Shown one piece after another: positions 45,114 through 52,978 of a DNA stretch of 52,978 nucleotides. Under the pieces are notes generated by a model. The model saw only the letters and a list, made by a program, of their open reading frames with translations. It was not told the origin of the DNA and did not search any database. The stretch's first letter is position 1. Each line of letters opens with the position of its first letter. Where the stretch lies: positions 1-52,978 of the forward strand of contig CAKRVX010000005.1 of NCBI GenBank assembly GCA_934409175.1, written 5' to 3'. The position numbers were made by a program, and so were the translations under genes. The DNA comes from an uncultured Blautia sp. GTDB taxonomy: Bacteria; Bacillota; Clostridia; Lachnospirales; Lachnospiraceae.

Positions 45114-46592
45114 TTATTTATGCAATACCTGTTCTACTGCATTTTTCCAGCCTGCATATTTCTGGGCGCGTTCTTCTGACTGCATCTGTGGAGTAAAGCG
45201 GGTGCGGGTCATTTTGTTGAGAACTTCTTTCTCATTATATATGCCGGCTGCGATTCCCGCTGCATAAGCAGCTCCGATCCCGGAGAGTTCTTCGGAGGAG
45301 GGCACCTGGACGGTGACATGAGCGATGTCGCTCTGGAACTGCATGAGGTATTTGTTCTTGGTCGGGCCGCCGTCTACGCGGAGTTCGGAAATATCGATGC
45401 CGGATTCGGTGCTCATTGCCTTGATTACGTCTGTGATTTGATATGCGATACAATCAAGAGCAGCTCTTACAATTTCTCTGCGTTTGGTAGTTCTGGTCAT
45501 GCCTGTGAGGATACCTGTTACTTCGCTGTCCCAGTATGGAGCACCAAGACCGGTAAATGCAGGTACCAGATAAGATTTATCCGCAAGGTTAGACTCTTTG
45601 GCAAGCTGCTCTGTTTCGCCAGGAGAAGTAATCAGTTCAAGATCATCTTTAAGCCAGGTGATGACTGCACCTGTATAATTGATATTTCCTTCGAGGACAT
45701 AGTTGACTTCTCCTCCCAGTTTCCATGCAAGAGAAGTTACTACACGGCTGCTGAATACTGGTTTGTCTCCGATATTCATCATTACAGATGAACCGGTTCC
45801 GTATGTAGCCTTGATCATACCCGTTTCTACACATCCCTGTCCGAAAAGTGCACCATGGGAGTCTCCCAGTACGCCTCTGATCGGGATTTCATGATCAAGA
45901 TAACCATCAAAGTCTGTTGTTCCGTAATCACCATCAGAATCTGTTACTACCGGAAGGGCGGATACAGGGATTCCAAAAAGATCACATACCTGTTTGTCCC
46001 ATTTAAGTTCTGAAATATTGAACATCTGAGTTCTAGATGCGTTGGAGTAATCTGTGCGGAATTCTTTTCCGCCTGTGAGTTTGTATACGAGCCAGCTGTC
46101 GATGGTACCGCAGCAAAGTTCGCCCTTATCTGCAAGTTCCTGTACTCCTTCTACATTTTTCAATACCCAGGCGATCTTGGCTGCTGAAAAGTACGGGGAT
46201 AACTGTAAACCTGTATGAGAACGGATCATGTCCGCATCTCCGGCTTTTTCGATTTCTTCGCAGATCTGTGCCCCTCTTGCGCACTGCCATACAACTGCAT
46301 TGTATACCGGCCTGCCTGTGGTGCGGTTCCAGACCATGGCTGTTTCACGCTGGTTGCTGATTCCAAGGACTGCCAGATCGTTTTTGTTGATTCCGGCTTT
46401 CTCTACCAGATTCTTTACGACCGTCAGCGTATTTATATAAATCTCCTCTGGATCATGCTCTACCCAACCTTTTTCATTGATATACTGTTTATGAGGGAGG
46501 TCTGTTCGACAGATCAGGGTGCCCTCCTCGTCAAAGAGGAGAGCTTTTGTTCCCTGTGTGCTCTGGTCGATTCCTAATACATATCTGCTCAT
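45114..46592 (-). CDS. FGGY-family carbohydrate kinase, glycerol-kinase-like
   Basis: The 492-residue kinase has ALLFDEEG and GIDQSTQGTKA in the N-terminal ATP-binding lobe, NQRETAMVWNRTTGRPVYNAVVWQ, TYGTGSSVMMNIG, FTGLGAPYWDSEVTGIL and RVDGGPTKNKYLMQFQSDI. These are close to glycerol kinase signatures, but the gene neighbours (isomerase, split transketolase) point to a ketopentose or branched ketose as substrate rather than glycerol. The start overlaps the ribosome site at the transketolase stop (gap of 1 base). Last gene of the operon. Confidence 0.88.
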   Translation of the reverse strand: MSRYVLGIDQSTQGTKALLFDEEGTLICRTDLPHKQYINEKGWVEHDPEEIYINTLTVVKNLVEKAGINKNDLAVLGISNQRETAMVWNRTTGRPVYNAVVWQCARGAQICEEIEKAGDADMIRSHTGLQLSPYFSAAKIAWVLKNVEGVQELADKGELCCGTIDSWLVYKLTGGKEFRTDYSNASRTQMFNISELKWDKQVCDLFGIPVSALPVVTDSDGDYGTTDFDGYLDHEIPIRGVLGDSHGALFGQGCVETGMIKATYGTGSSVMMNIGDKPVFSSRVVTSLAWKLGGEVNYVLEGNINYTGAVITWLKDDLELITSPGETEQLAKESNLADKSYLVPAFTGLGAPYWDSEVTGILTGMTRTTKRREIVRAALDCIAYQITDVIKAMSTESGIDISELRVDGGPTKNKYLMQFQSDIAHVTVQVPSSEELSGIGAAYAAGIAAGIYNEKEVLNKMTRTRFTPQMQSEERAQKYAGWKNAVEQVLHK

Positions 46593-46593
46593 C

Positions 46594-47526
46594 TTATTTC
46601 ACCAGTTCTGCCGCTTTTTCTGCGATTCCTTTTGCGTTGAGTCCGTAGTAGTCGAACACTTCCTGAGATGTGCCTGTGATAACCGGAGCATCCGGAAGAC
46701 TCATGTTTACAACTTTACGAGGGCATTCGCTGCCAACTACCTGGCTTACCATAGAGCCAAGGCCGCCAAATGGAGCATGTTCTTCTACTGTAAGAACTGC
46801 TTTTGCATTCTCTGCTGCTTTTACAACTGCTGCTTTGTCAAGAGGTTTTACGCAGTACATATCTACAACTGTTGCGCTGATTCCCTGCTCTTTCAGGATT
46901 GCTGCTGCATCTTTTGCAGGTTTTACCATTTCACCGCATGCAATGATGGCTACGTCTGTTCCTTCGCATACAAATGTTGCTTTGTCCATTTCAAAAGGTA
47001 CATTGCCTTCTTCATATACTGGATCTACAGCATTACGGCCTACACGGATGTATGCAGGTTTTTCATCTTTTAATAATGCTTCTGTCAGTTTCTCTGTCTG
47101 TAAATGATCGCTTGGGATGTAAACTCTCATATTTGGGATGGCTACCATTGCTGCGATATCCTGTGCGGAATGATGGCTCATTCCCAGTGCGCCGTAGCTG
47201 ACACCGCCGCTGATTCCGATCAGTTTCACGTTTGTGTTGGAATATGCTACATCAATTTTTGCCTGCTCATAGCTTCTTGTAGAAAGGAAGCATGCCGGTG
47301 ATACTGCATAGGCTTTCTTGCCGCATTTTGCAAGACCTGCAGATACACTTACCAAATCCTGTTCTGCGATTCCGATTTCTACAAACTGTTCCGGATAAGT
47401 TTCTGCAAAAGGTGTGAAAGAACCACTTCCTCTGGAATCACTGCAGAGTGCTACGATATCTTTGTCTGTTTTTGCCGCATCCATCAGGACCTGGCAGATC
47501 ATCTGTTTATTTGCAATTTTACTCAT
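46594..47526 (-). CDS. Transketolase, C-terminal subunit (Pyr and C domains)
   Basis: The 310-residue protein has the pyrimidine-binding domain ending in FVEIGIAEQDLVSVSAGLAKCGKKAY (catalytic Glu), then LGMSHHSAQDIAAM and IPSDHLQTEKL. The transketolase C domain follows (VAIIACGEMVKPAKDAA, VVDMYCVKPLD, LTVEEHAPFGGLGS). With the N-terminal subunit upstream it makes a complete transketolase. It overlaps the N-subunit gene by 8 bases and has GGAGG 9 bases before ATG. Two-subunit transketolases occur in dedicated sugar pathways, including the apulose 4-phosphate enzyme. Confidence 0.93.
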   Translation of the reverse strand: MSKIANKQMICQVLMDAAKTDKDIVALCSDSRGSGSFTPFAETYPEQFVEIGIAEQDLVSVSAGLAKCGKKAYAVSPACFLSTRSYEQAKIDVAYSNTNVKLIGISGGVSYGALGMSHHSAQDIAAMVAIPNMRVYIPSDHLQTEKLTEALLKDEKPAYIRVGRNAVDPVYEEGNVPFEMDKATFVCEGTDVAIIACGEMVKPAKDAAAILKEQGISATVVDMYCVKPLDKAAVVKAAENAKAVLTVEEHAPFGGLGSMVSQVVGSECPRKVVNMSLPDAPVITGTSQEVFDYYGLNAKGIAEKAAELVK

Positions 47527-48355
47527 GGAGAGCAGCCTCCTTTCTGGCGTCTAAATCTTTCATAATCTGTGCATATTCTTCATCGTTTGGTACATGGTGA
47601 TGCCATGCTGCTTTATTTTCCATTATGGAGGAACCGCAGCCTTTGATGGTGTTTGCAACCAGGAGGGTTGGTTCTCCCTTAACTGTCTTTGCTTCTTCGA
47701 ATGCTGCATTGAGCTGTTCGATGCTGTTTCCATCTTTTACGTCGATAACGTTCCATCCAAAGCTTCTGAATCTCTCGGCTACATCATCCTGATGCATCAC
47801 TTCTTCTGTTGTTCCGGAAATCTGGAGACGGTTTCTGTCTACAACTGCGCAGAGGTTGTCCAGTTTGTACTGGCTTGCGGACATTGCGCCTTCCCATACG
47901 GAACCTTCCGCTAACTCGCCGTCACCCATAACTGTATAAACTCTGTAATTTTTATGGTTCATTTTTCCGGCAAGCGCCATACCTACGCAGACCGGAAGTC
48001 CATGTCCAAGGGAACCAGAGTTCATTTCGATTCCAGGAAGTTTATTGTTCGGATGTCCGATAAAAGGAGAGCCAAATTTGCTGAATTTCTCGATGACTTC
48101 ATCAATGGAGAAAAAGCCTTTCTTTGCAAGAACTGCATATAATGCTTCTACGGAATGTCCTTTACTCATTACGAAAAGGTCACGGTCAGGATCGTCCATA
48201 TTCTCAGGACTGATATTCATCTGGCTGAAATATAAAGTTACCAGAGTATCCATTACACTCATGTCACCACCGATATGTCCTGCTTTTCCTGCGCAGATCA
48301 TATTAATGACATCTTTTCTCAGATCATAAGCTAAAGCTGTCAGATTTTCCATCAT
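47519..48355 (-). CDS. Transketolase, N-terminal subunit (TPP-binding)
   Basis: The protein of about 278 residues has the thiamine diphosphate and Mg-binding motif GDGELAEGSVWEGAMSASQYKLDNLCAVVDRNRLQ (about 145-180), FVMSKGHSVEALYAVLAK, and GSLGHGLPVCVGMAL. Start taken as the ATG at 48355, preceded by GAGGAG at 7 bases; an earlier ATG at 48361 overlaps the isomerase stop and leaves too little room for its ribosome site. It acts with the downstream C-terminal subunit. Confidence 0.93.
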   Translation of the reverse strand: MMENLTALAYDLRKDVINMICAGKAGHIGGDMSVMDTLVTLYFSQMNISPENMDDPDRDLFVMSKGHSVEALYAVLAKKGFFSIDEVIEKFSKFGSPFIGHPNNKLPGIEMNSGSLGHGLPVCVGMALAGKMNHKNYRVYTVMGDGELAEGSVWEGAMSASQYKLDNLCAVVDRNRLQISGTTEEVMHQDDVAERFRSFGWNVIDVKDGNSIEQLNAAFEEAKTVKGEPTLLVANTIKGCGSSIMENKAAWHHHVPNDEEYAQIMKDLDARKEAALHE

Positions 48356-48357
48356 TC

Positions 48358-49758
48358 TCATTCTCCTCTCAAATATGCTTTGACATCTTCTTCAATCGGA
48401 TCGTAAAGATCCGGCTGGATTCCAATGTATTTACATGCCTCATAAAGTACCGGGACAACATCCTTGTGAATTCCTACACAGTGGTGGATATATGGTCCCT
48501 CAACGATTTTTGCTTCCAGACGTTTGATGTTATCAACCTCTACCCAGAGATAAGTTCCCATTCCTTTGGGACCATCGATTCCTTTTGCATTTCCAAGAAG
48601 CAGGGAATATTCTCCGTTATCGCCGTCAAAACGCGCCAGTGTCACATCTCCGTGTTTTGCTTCTGCTGTAATAGCTCCCGGATAATCAAATGCCAGCGGG
48701 TAAGTGATCTTCGGTGTTTCTCTTGCTACGGAGATTGGCCATGGTCCGCAGTGCTGTAAAAGTTCACCATTTGCGTTGTCCGGATGACGAATTGTCCAGT
48801 CTGCGAAGAAGCTTCTGGTCTCTCCCATACCTGCTGCCTCCACCATCAGAGCTGTGATGGCTCCGTGAATATCTGTCTCACAGACTACCGGGATCCCTTC
48901 TTCATTTAAAAGAGCGTTTGCTGCACATGGCATAATTCCCAGTTCAGACTGAAGCTGATTCCAGCATTGGATCGCACCTGCCTGACATCCGTATTTGGTG
49001 ATCAGGTTCTTCATGGCAACTTTCAGAGCTGCTACGTTTTCCAATTCTTCGTCTTTGATCTCAATGATCATATTTGTACGGCAGTATTCAATAACTTTGG
49101 CAACTTCTGTTTTCTCTGCTTTTACTTTCTTTACTTCATCTGTAAGTTCCGGCATCGGGATCGGTGAAAGCTGGATGTTGAATTTCTCAAGAAGTTCTCC
49201 CTCGTTGCACATGGTTGTCCAGAAATCAAATGGTCTTGTGGAGATCTGAAGGATTCTCATGTTTTTGAATTTCTTTACTACATTACATACTGCCATGAAA
49301 TCACGGATTCCTCTTTCAAATACCGGGTCATTTAAACGGCAGTTTGTCATGTATGTAAACGGGATGCGGAATCTTCTGAGAACTTTTCCTGTTGCGAAAA
49401 GTCCGCACTGTGTATCACGAAGTCTTGTTCCGTCCGGCTCAGGTCTTTCATCCAGAGGTCCCCAAAGAAGAACAGGTACGTTCAGTTCTTTTGCAAGACG
49501 GGCACATTCATATTCTGTACCGAAGTTGCAGTGTGGAAGTAATAATCCGTCAATCTTCTCTGCTTTGAATTTCTCTGCGATTTTCTTCATGTCTTCATCA
49601 TTGTAGAGAAGACCTTCGTCGTTAATGTCTGTGATGTCTACAAAATCAACTCCAAGTTCTTTCAGACGGTCTGCGGTAAGTCCTCTGTACTTAACTGCAT
49701 CCGGAGCACTGAAGATGCTTCTTCGAGTTGGAGCATATCCTAACTTAATGTGATCCAT
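48358..49758 (-). CDS. L-fucose/L-arabinose isomerase family protein
   Basis: The product of about 466 residues shows the fucose-isomerase-type architecture. An N-terminal Rossmann-like region includes LLLPHCNFGTEYECARLAKELNVPVLLWG and DTQCGLFATGKVLRRFRIPFTYM. The metal-binding core includes VVCETDIHGAITALMVEAAG and FFADWTIRHPDN. The C-terminal segment, HCVGIHKDVVPVLYEACKYIGI, supplies the last His. The substrate is unknown; aldose-to-ketose isomerisation fits a first step before the kinase and transketolase. Start chosen at 49758 (MDHIKLGYAPTRRS) with AAGGAGG 8 bases upstream; a 48-base longer frame has no site. Confidence 0.87.
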   Translation of the reverse strand: MDHIKLGYAPTRRSIFSAPDAVKYRGLTADRLKELGVDFVDITDINDEGLLYNDEDMKKIAEKFKAEKIDGLLLPHCNFGTEYECARLAKELNVPVLLWGPLDERPEPDGTRLRDTQCGLFATGKVLRRFRIPFTYMTNCRLNDPVFERGIRDFMAVCNVVKKFKNMRILQISTRPFDFWTTMCNEGELLEKFNIQLSPIPMPELTDEVKKVKAEKTEVAKVIEYCRTNMIIEIKDEELENVAALKVAMKNLITKYGCQAGAIQCWNQLQSELGIMPCAANALLNEEGIPVVCETDIHGAITALMVEAAGMGETRSFFADWTIRHPDNANGELLQHCGPWPISVARETPKITYPLAFDYPGAITAEAKHGDVTLARFDGDNGEYSLLLGNAKGIDGPKGMGTYLWVEVDNIKRLEAKIVEGPYIHHCVGIHKDVVPVLYEACKYIGIQPDLYDPIEEDVKAYLRGE

Positions 49759-49785
49759 TGTAAATTCCTCCTTGATCATTTCATG

Positions 49786-49795
49786 TAATCGTTTA
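49786..49795. promoter_or_regulatory. Second CG-centred operator, 5' leader of the sugar operon
   Basis: TAATCGTTTA on the plus strand matches the palindrome at 50000-50011 in eight of its ten central positions and lies about 28 bases upstream of the isomerase start, where a LacI-family repressor could block elongation. Confidence 0.4.
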
Positions 49796-49951
49796 TATTT
49801 TTCCACTTTATCGTTGCCTACTTTTGTAAAAAACAGGTTTATTTTTTATAAACATTATTATAAACAATTTATATTTATATTCAATATTATTTTTAGTTTT
49901 ATTTATATAATTATCTATTATAGCCAAATATCGTTATTTATTTTTATGCTA

Positions 49952-49981
49952 TTCTTACATATTTTTCCTGGTTTTTGTCAA
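49952..49981 (-). promoter_or_regulatory. Promoter of the sugar operon
   Basis: On the minus strand TTGACA is followed after 18 bases by TAAGAA. A second possible start (TTGAAT-16-TATAAT) lies between this and the gene. The roughly 190-base leader is very A/T-rich. Confidence 0.55.
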
Positions 49982-49999
49982 GTTATATTTCGCCTTAGC

Positions 50000-50011
50000 A
50001 TAAACGTTTAT
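50000..50011. promoter_or_regulatory. Perfect 12-base palindromic operator
   Basis: ATAAACGTTTAT is a perfect palindrome with the CG centre typical of LacI-family sites. It lies 18 bases upstream of the -35 box of the sugar operon. The neighbouring lacI-type gene is the obvious candidate to bind it, but it is also similar to cre. Confidence 0.6.
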
Positions 50012-50112
50012 ATAAATTTTTATATACAAAAGTGTAAAGTGGCATAAACAAACCTATAAATTTTTTATCACATATAAAATTGTAGAGAATCTCATTATTG
50101 CAACAACAAAAA

Positions 50113-50148
50113 AGAAGCCAATACAGGCTTTTACCTGTATCAGCTTCT
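50113..50148 (-). terminator. Terminator of the lacI-type gene
   Basis: On the minus strand GAAGC-TGATACAGG pairs with CCTGTATT-G-GCTTC and is followed by TTTTTTG, about 100 bases after the stop. The remaining bases between 50012 and 50252 hold nothing else I can support. Confidence 0.8.
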
Positions 50149-50252
50149 ATTATTGTTATGGATATATCCAATCAAACCATCCGCATCTCTGCTCGATAGT
50201 TTTTCAACATCTTAAGATTTACATGTAAAGATATTCCATCTTTTATATCATA

Positions 50253-51266
50253 CTATTGTCTTGAAATATTTTTTACAGTGTTTCTATATACAATCTTCGG
50301 ACATACCTGAATCTTGATCACTGCATCTGATGCAATCCCCTCGATCAGTTCAGACACGCGGCGCACTGCCATCTTTCCCATCTCGCGGTTTGGAACCCGC
50401 AGTGTTGTCAGCGCAGGTGTGGATATCTCACTGAACGGCAGATCATCAAATCCCACAATAGAAATATCCTCAGGAACGCGGTATCCCATTTCACGAAAGG
50501 CTTTCATAGCTCCAAGTGCGATCATATCGTTATCTGCGAAATACGCAGTCGGAAGTTTTGGATTCTTTTTCAGGTAATCCATCATATCCTGATAGGCCCC
50601 GTTCAATGAAGTTCCTACTGTGATCGTATATTCATCCTTATATAGCAATTTATGCTTACGCAACGCGGTCTGGAAACCTACAAAACGGGAACGAAAACCT
50701 TTAATTCTGAAAGAACCTCTTAAATATCCCACTTCTGTGTGTCCATTATCCAGCAGATGTTCTGTGATCATTCTTGCCGCATCTGCATTATTGATCAATA
50801 CGGAATTAAATTCCATGGATTCTGACCAGTGATCCAGAATCACCAACGGGCATCCTGCATCTTTGTACGGCGCCAGGTCACTGTCGTCCATCATCTCTGT
50901 TGCCAGAACTACCACTCCTGCCCCCTGTTCGTTCAACAGACTCTTGACCTGATTCAGATAATCCGGATCGCGCTGGTCTGCACGACAGATTACCATCTCG
51001 TAGCCAAGTCTGTGGCATTCCTCTTCAAACCCTTCGATCAGGCTTTGAAAGAAAGGTGTATCCTCTATGATCTTTCCATTTTTCTTAAAAATCAGCAGTT
51101 TAATCTTTGTCACAGCATTGGCGCTTAAATAGCCGGTTTCTCTGGCGATTCTGAAAATCTCTTCTGCTGTTTCTTTGTTTACCCCTTTTTTATGATTCAA
51201 GGCATTTGAAATCGTAGCCGGGGAAAAACCGGTCATTCGGCTTAAATCACGAATACTTATCTTCAT
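50253..51266 (-). CDS. LacI-family transcriptional regulator
   Basis: The product of about 337 residues starts with the helix-turn-helix and hinge (SIRDLSRMTGFSPATISNALNHKKGVNKETAEEIFRIA, about 3-40). A periplasmic-binding-protein-like effector domain follows (FFQSLIEGFEEECHRLGYEMVIC, YFADNDMIALGAMKAFREMGY, SIVGFDDLPFSEISTPALTT). It probably controls the sugar operon downstream in the same orientation, with the operon's product or substrate as ligand. Start chosen by AGGAGA 6 bases before ATG at 51266. It has its own promoter and terminator. Confidence 0.94.
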   Translation of the reverse strand: MKISIRDLSRMTGFSPATISNALNHKKGVNKETAEEIFRIARETGYLSANAVTKIKLLIFKKNGKIIEDTPFFQSLIEGFEEECHRLGYEMVICRADQRDPDYLNQVKSLLNEQGAGVVVLATEMMDDSDLAPYKDAGCPLVILDHWSESMEFNSVLINNADAARMITEHLLDNGHTEVGYLRGSFRIKGFRSRFVGFQTALRKHKLLYKDEYTITVGTSLNGAYQDMMDYLKKNPKLPTAYFADNDMIALGAMKAFREMGYRVPEDISIVGFDDLPFSEISTPALTTLRVPNREMGKMAVRRVSELIEGIASDAVIKIQVCPKIVYRNTVKNISRQ

Positions 51267-51334
51267 AATATCTTCTCCTGACATTTTTTATTCCTGTCTT
51301 TTACAGTCAGGCCATTTTTTGAAATTACCACAAG

Positions 51335-51360
51335 CGGCAGGCCGTAACAACAGCCTGCCG
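51335..51360 (-). promoter_or_regulatory. 5' leader hairpin of the lacI-type transcript
   Basis: CGGCAGGC pairs perfectly with GCCTGCCG around a 10-base loop, starting only a few bases after the predicted transcription start. No T-run follows in either direction, so it is more likely a 5' stabilising or regulatory structure than a terminator. Confidence 0.5.
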
Positions 51361-51369
51361 GTTAAATTT

Positions 51370-51398
51370 ACTATATCATGCTTTAAACAAAAGTACAA
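51370..51398 (-). promoter_or_regulatory. Promoter of the lacI-type gene
   Basis: On the minus strand TTGTAC and TATAGT are spaced by 17 bases, between the ThrE gene and lacI. Confidence 0.7.
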
Positions 51399-51461
51399 AT
51401 ATTTTTTATGTTTGTTCACATATGAATTTCTCCATCCATTAAGACGCGGATTTTCGCCAGG

Positions 51462-51908
51462 TCAGTTCTGTTTTTTCCTTATGCTTCTGAGGAAATAACA
51501 AATCGACCACGCAATGCTCATTCCTGCCGCAATTCCAAAAGCAAAGAGAAAGGTATCCCGTCCATATTCCAGTGCCTGCACCGTATTTCCTTCCACAATA
51601 CTGTTCATACAATAATAAAGAGTACTTCCGGGAATCAAAGGGATTACTGAGGTAACAAAAAAGGAAGTAGATGTTTCTTTGCAGATTCTTGCAAGAATTT
51701 CCGCATACACATCTGCAATAAAACCAGCCAGTAACGTCGGGAGAAAAATATTTCCCCAAAGTCCTTTTCCCAGGAGAAACATCAGCCAGCTGAGGAAACC
51801 ACCCGATGCCGCCAGAAGCAGATATTTACTTTTCATATGAAAGATTATTCCGAATCCTACAGAACCGGCAGCTCCGGTAATCAGCTGTATAATTGTTGTT
51901 GTGATCAA
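51462..51908 (-). CDS. Threonine/serine exporter, C-terminal ThrE_2 part
   Basis: The 148-residue membrane protein has about four helices (ITGAAGSVGFGIIFHM, FLPTLLAGFIADVYAEILARI, IPLIPGSTLYYCMNSIVEG, FLFAFGIAAGMSIAWSICYFL), as in the ThrE_2 (DUF3815) family. It works with the larger partner upstream. Start is TTG overlapping the partner's stop (TTGA), with GGAGG 8 bases upstream, so translation is coupled. Confidence 0.87.
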   Translation of the reverse strand: MITTTIIQLITGAAGSVGFGIIFHMKSKYLLLAASGGFLSWLMFLLGKGLWGNIFLPTLLAGFIADVYAEILARICKETSTSFFVTSVIPLIPGSTLYYCMNSIVEGNTVQALEYGRDTFLFAFGIAAGMSIAWSICYFLRSIRKKQN

Positions 51909-52669
51909 AACCCAAGCCTCCCAAATAGAATAATCGCCCCCATAAATCCAAGTGCCAGCGCCGCAGCAAGAAGCAAAGCGGCAATCAGACGGATAATTCC
52001 GGAAAGTGTATCGCCAATAAGTACATCCCGGATTGCGTTTGTCGACATAAGTCCCGGAATCAGGAGCATAATATCACCAATCATAATCTTGTCCATGTGA
52101 AGGAACGGACAGAACAGGGTAAATCCACAGATTGCACAGCCTGTGAGAAAAGATGCTGCAAACTGAAAAGTCACTTCATTCATACACACCGGTCGAAGAT
52201 ATTGCTGAAATCCCCAGATCAGGGCAGCTCCAAGTCCTGCTGCAATGGCATCCGGAATACTCCCTCCATAAAAAAGAGCGAAACTACAGGCTGCCAGAAG
52301 ACTTCCCAGAAGTTTCCAGAGAGACTTCGGTTTTTCTGTGTTGATTTCATCAAATTCTTTTCGAAGTTCTGCGGCAGAGACAGGATGACTGCAGAAACGA
52401 CGACTTAAGTCATTCAACTGCTCCAGCTTGGTGAAATCATTTCCACCACCCTCACGAATCCGACGGGTCTGTGTCCGTGCACCTTCTCCGGGAAATTCCA
52501 TAGTAATAACGATACTGGATGTGATAACAAAAACATTCATATGGGCCGCACCACAGGCATAACCCATTCGGTTCAATGTATCCTCCACCCTAAAAATCTC
52601 CGCACCACTGTTTAACAGCGCGTCACCCATATCAAGAAAAATGCGCAAATAATTTTTAGATGTCTGCAT
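51905..52669 (-). CDS. Threonine/serine exporter, N-terminal ThrE (DUF1212) part
   Basis: The 254-residue protein has a cytosolic N-terminal region with the ThrE signature LLNSGAEIFRVEDTLNRMGYACG (about 17-39) and VFVITSSIVITMEF. Five membrane helices follow, with LMSTNAIRDVLIGDTLSGI near the end. In Corynebacterium the two parts are one protein; here, as in many Firmicutes, they are separate adjacent genes. AAAGGAG lies 7 bases before ATG. A TATATT box about 50 bases upstream may be its -10. Confidence 0.9.
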   Translation of the reverse strand: MQTSKNYLRIFLDMGDALLNSGAEIFRVEDTLNRMGYACGAAHMNVFVITSSIVITMEFPGEGARTQTRRIREGGGNDFTKLEQLNDLSRRFCSHPVSAAELRKEFDEINTEKPKSLWKLLGSLLAACSFALFYGGSIPDAIAAGLGAALIWGFQQYLRPVCMNEVTFQFAASFLTGCAICGFTLFCPFLHMDKIMIGDIMLLIPGLMSTNAIRDVLIGDTLSGIIRLIAALLLAAALALGFMGAIILFGRLGF

Positions 52670-52908
52670 AGGATTACTCCTTTAAATTCGAAAAAAAGAG
52701 TCTGGCATAATATACTCTTACATTCTGAAGATAACTTAAGTATAAGGCGTAATCGCAGCTAATACAACTTCTATTTTTATAGCAATTTCATAAAACATTA
52801 TTGTTACTCCGTGCACAGTAACCATAAAATACCGCATTCAATCCAGCATTTTACAAAATTGCAGTAGATTCTCAGATTTGTATGTGATTTTCTATGATAG
52901 CAATCATG

Positions 52909-52978
52909 ACCACCGGCTTAGCCGGTGGTTTGCACTGCCCCTATAAGGGGCTCATCCCTGCTTGCGCCCGGAAGGCGC
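52909..52978. mobile_element. Cluster of three perfect hairpins, possible end of an IS200/IS605-type element
   Basis: Three stems follow one another: ACCACCGGC-TTA-GCCGGTGGT (52909-52929), GCCCC-TATAA-GGGGC (52937-52951) and GCGCC-CGGAA-GGCGC (52964-52978, at the window edge). GC-rich, spaced hairpins of this kind mark the ends of IS200/IS605 and TnpB-type elements, and none is followed by a T-run as a terminator would be. No transposase is in the window, so the call depends on what lies beyond. The stretch 52670-52908 shows nothing else beyond a possible thrE promoter. Confidence 0.4.

Noticed and set aside
45114..46592. Glycerol kinase for glycerol catabolism (glpK)
   Set aside because: Motifs resemble GlpK, but no glpF/glpD/glpO neighbours; the operon holds a sugar isomerase and a transketolase instead, so a specific glpK symbol is not assigned.
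51335..51360. Terminator of the thrE operon
   Set aside because: Perfect stem but no T-run on either strand, and it lies downstream of the predicted lacI promoter, so it is described as a 5' leader hairpin.

Overview
The window looks like a chromosomal segment from a low-GC gut Firmicute of the Lachnospiraceae (Blautia/Ruminococcus/Dorea-like). The evidence is gene order (dgt-dnaG-rpoD-trmK-nif3; pyrH-frr-uppS-cdsA-dxr-rseP; eno-secG-rnr-smpB), strong GGAGG ribosome sites, pyrB with a separate pyrI, a bacterial type A RNase P RNA, and a spore/cell-wall style de-N-acetylase. Almost every gene is on the minus strand. The plus-strand exceptions are a small membrane protein, pyrBI, a tRNA-Leu, a repeat-rich RNA unit and pdaA.

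Layout: 1-7.9 kb holds tRNA-Glu and a folC-pheA-DUF815 ATPase-ppx-ppk1 operon. 8-10.3 kb has a CmpB-like membrane protein, pyrBI and rnpB. 10.3-17.5 kb is the macromolecular-synthesis cluster (dgt, dnaG, rpoD, trmK, nif3-like, uridine-kinase-like). 17.6-24.2 kb has tRNA-Leu(AAG), a twin-SBP GGDEF-EAL protein, a SpoIID-like/PG-binding protein, a broken receiver-domain remnant and a Cache-GGDEF cyclase. 24.3-29.6 kb is the rseP-dxr-cdsA-uppS and frr-pyrH block, followed by an acidic lipoprotein. 30.8-34.5 kb is a decayed two-component/sugar-ABC locus in which a sensor kinase is truncated and fused out of frame to the tail of a solute-binding protein. 34.6-39.1 kb is smpB-rnr-secG-eno.

The least explained part is 39.34-39.91 kb. 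There, a near-consensus promoter and an intrinsic terminator bracket eight degenerate tandem repeats. Each repeat carries an AGGU-type Shine-Dalgarno-like core and, in frame at a fixed distance, a minimal open reading frame or its start-less equivalent (for example ATG-AAA-ACC-TAA). This is my best candidate for an undescribed element.

The last part (40.9-52.7 kb) has a polar amino-acid ABC transporter operon headed by an SGNH hydrolase. Next is a LacI-regulated sugar operon (L-fucose-isomerase-like enzyme, two-subunit transketolase, glycerol-kinase-like FGGY kinase) whose composition suggests catabolism of a pentose, possibly branched, such as apiose. A two-part ThrE exporter follows. The window ends in a cluster of perfect hairpins that may be the edge of an IS200/IS605-like element.
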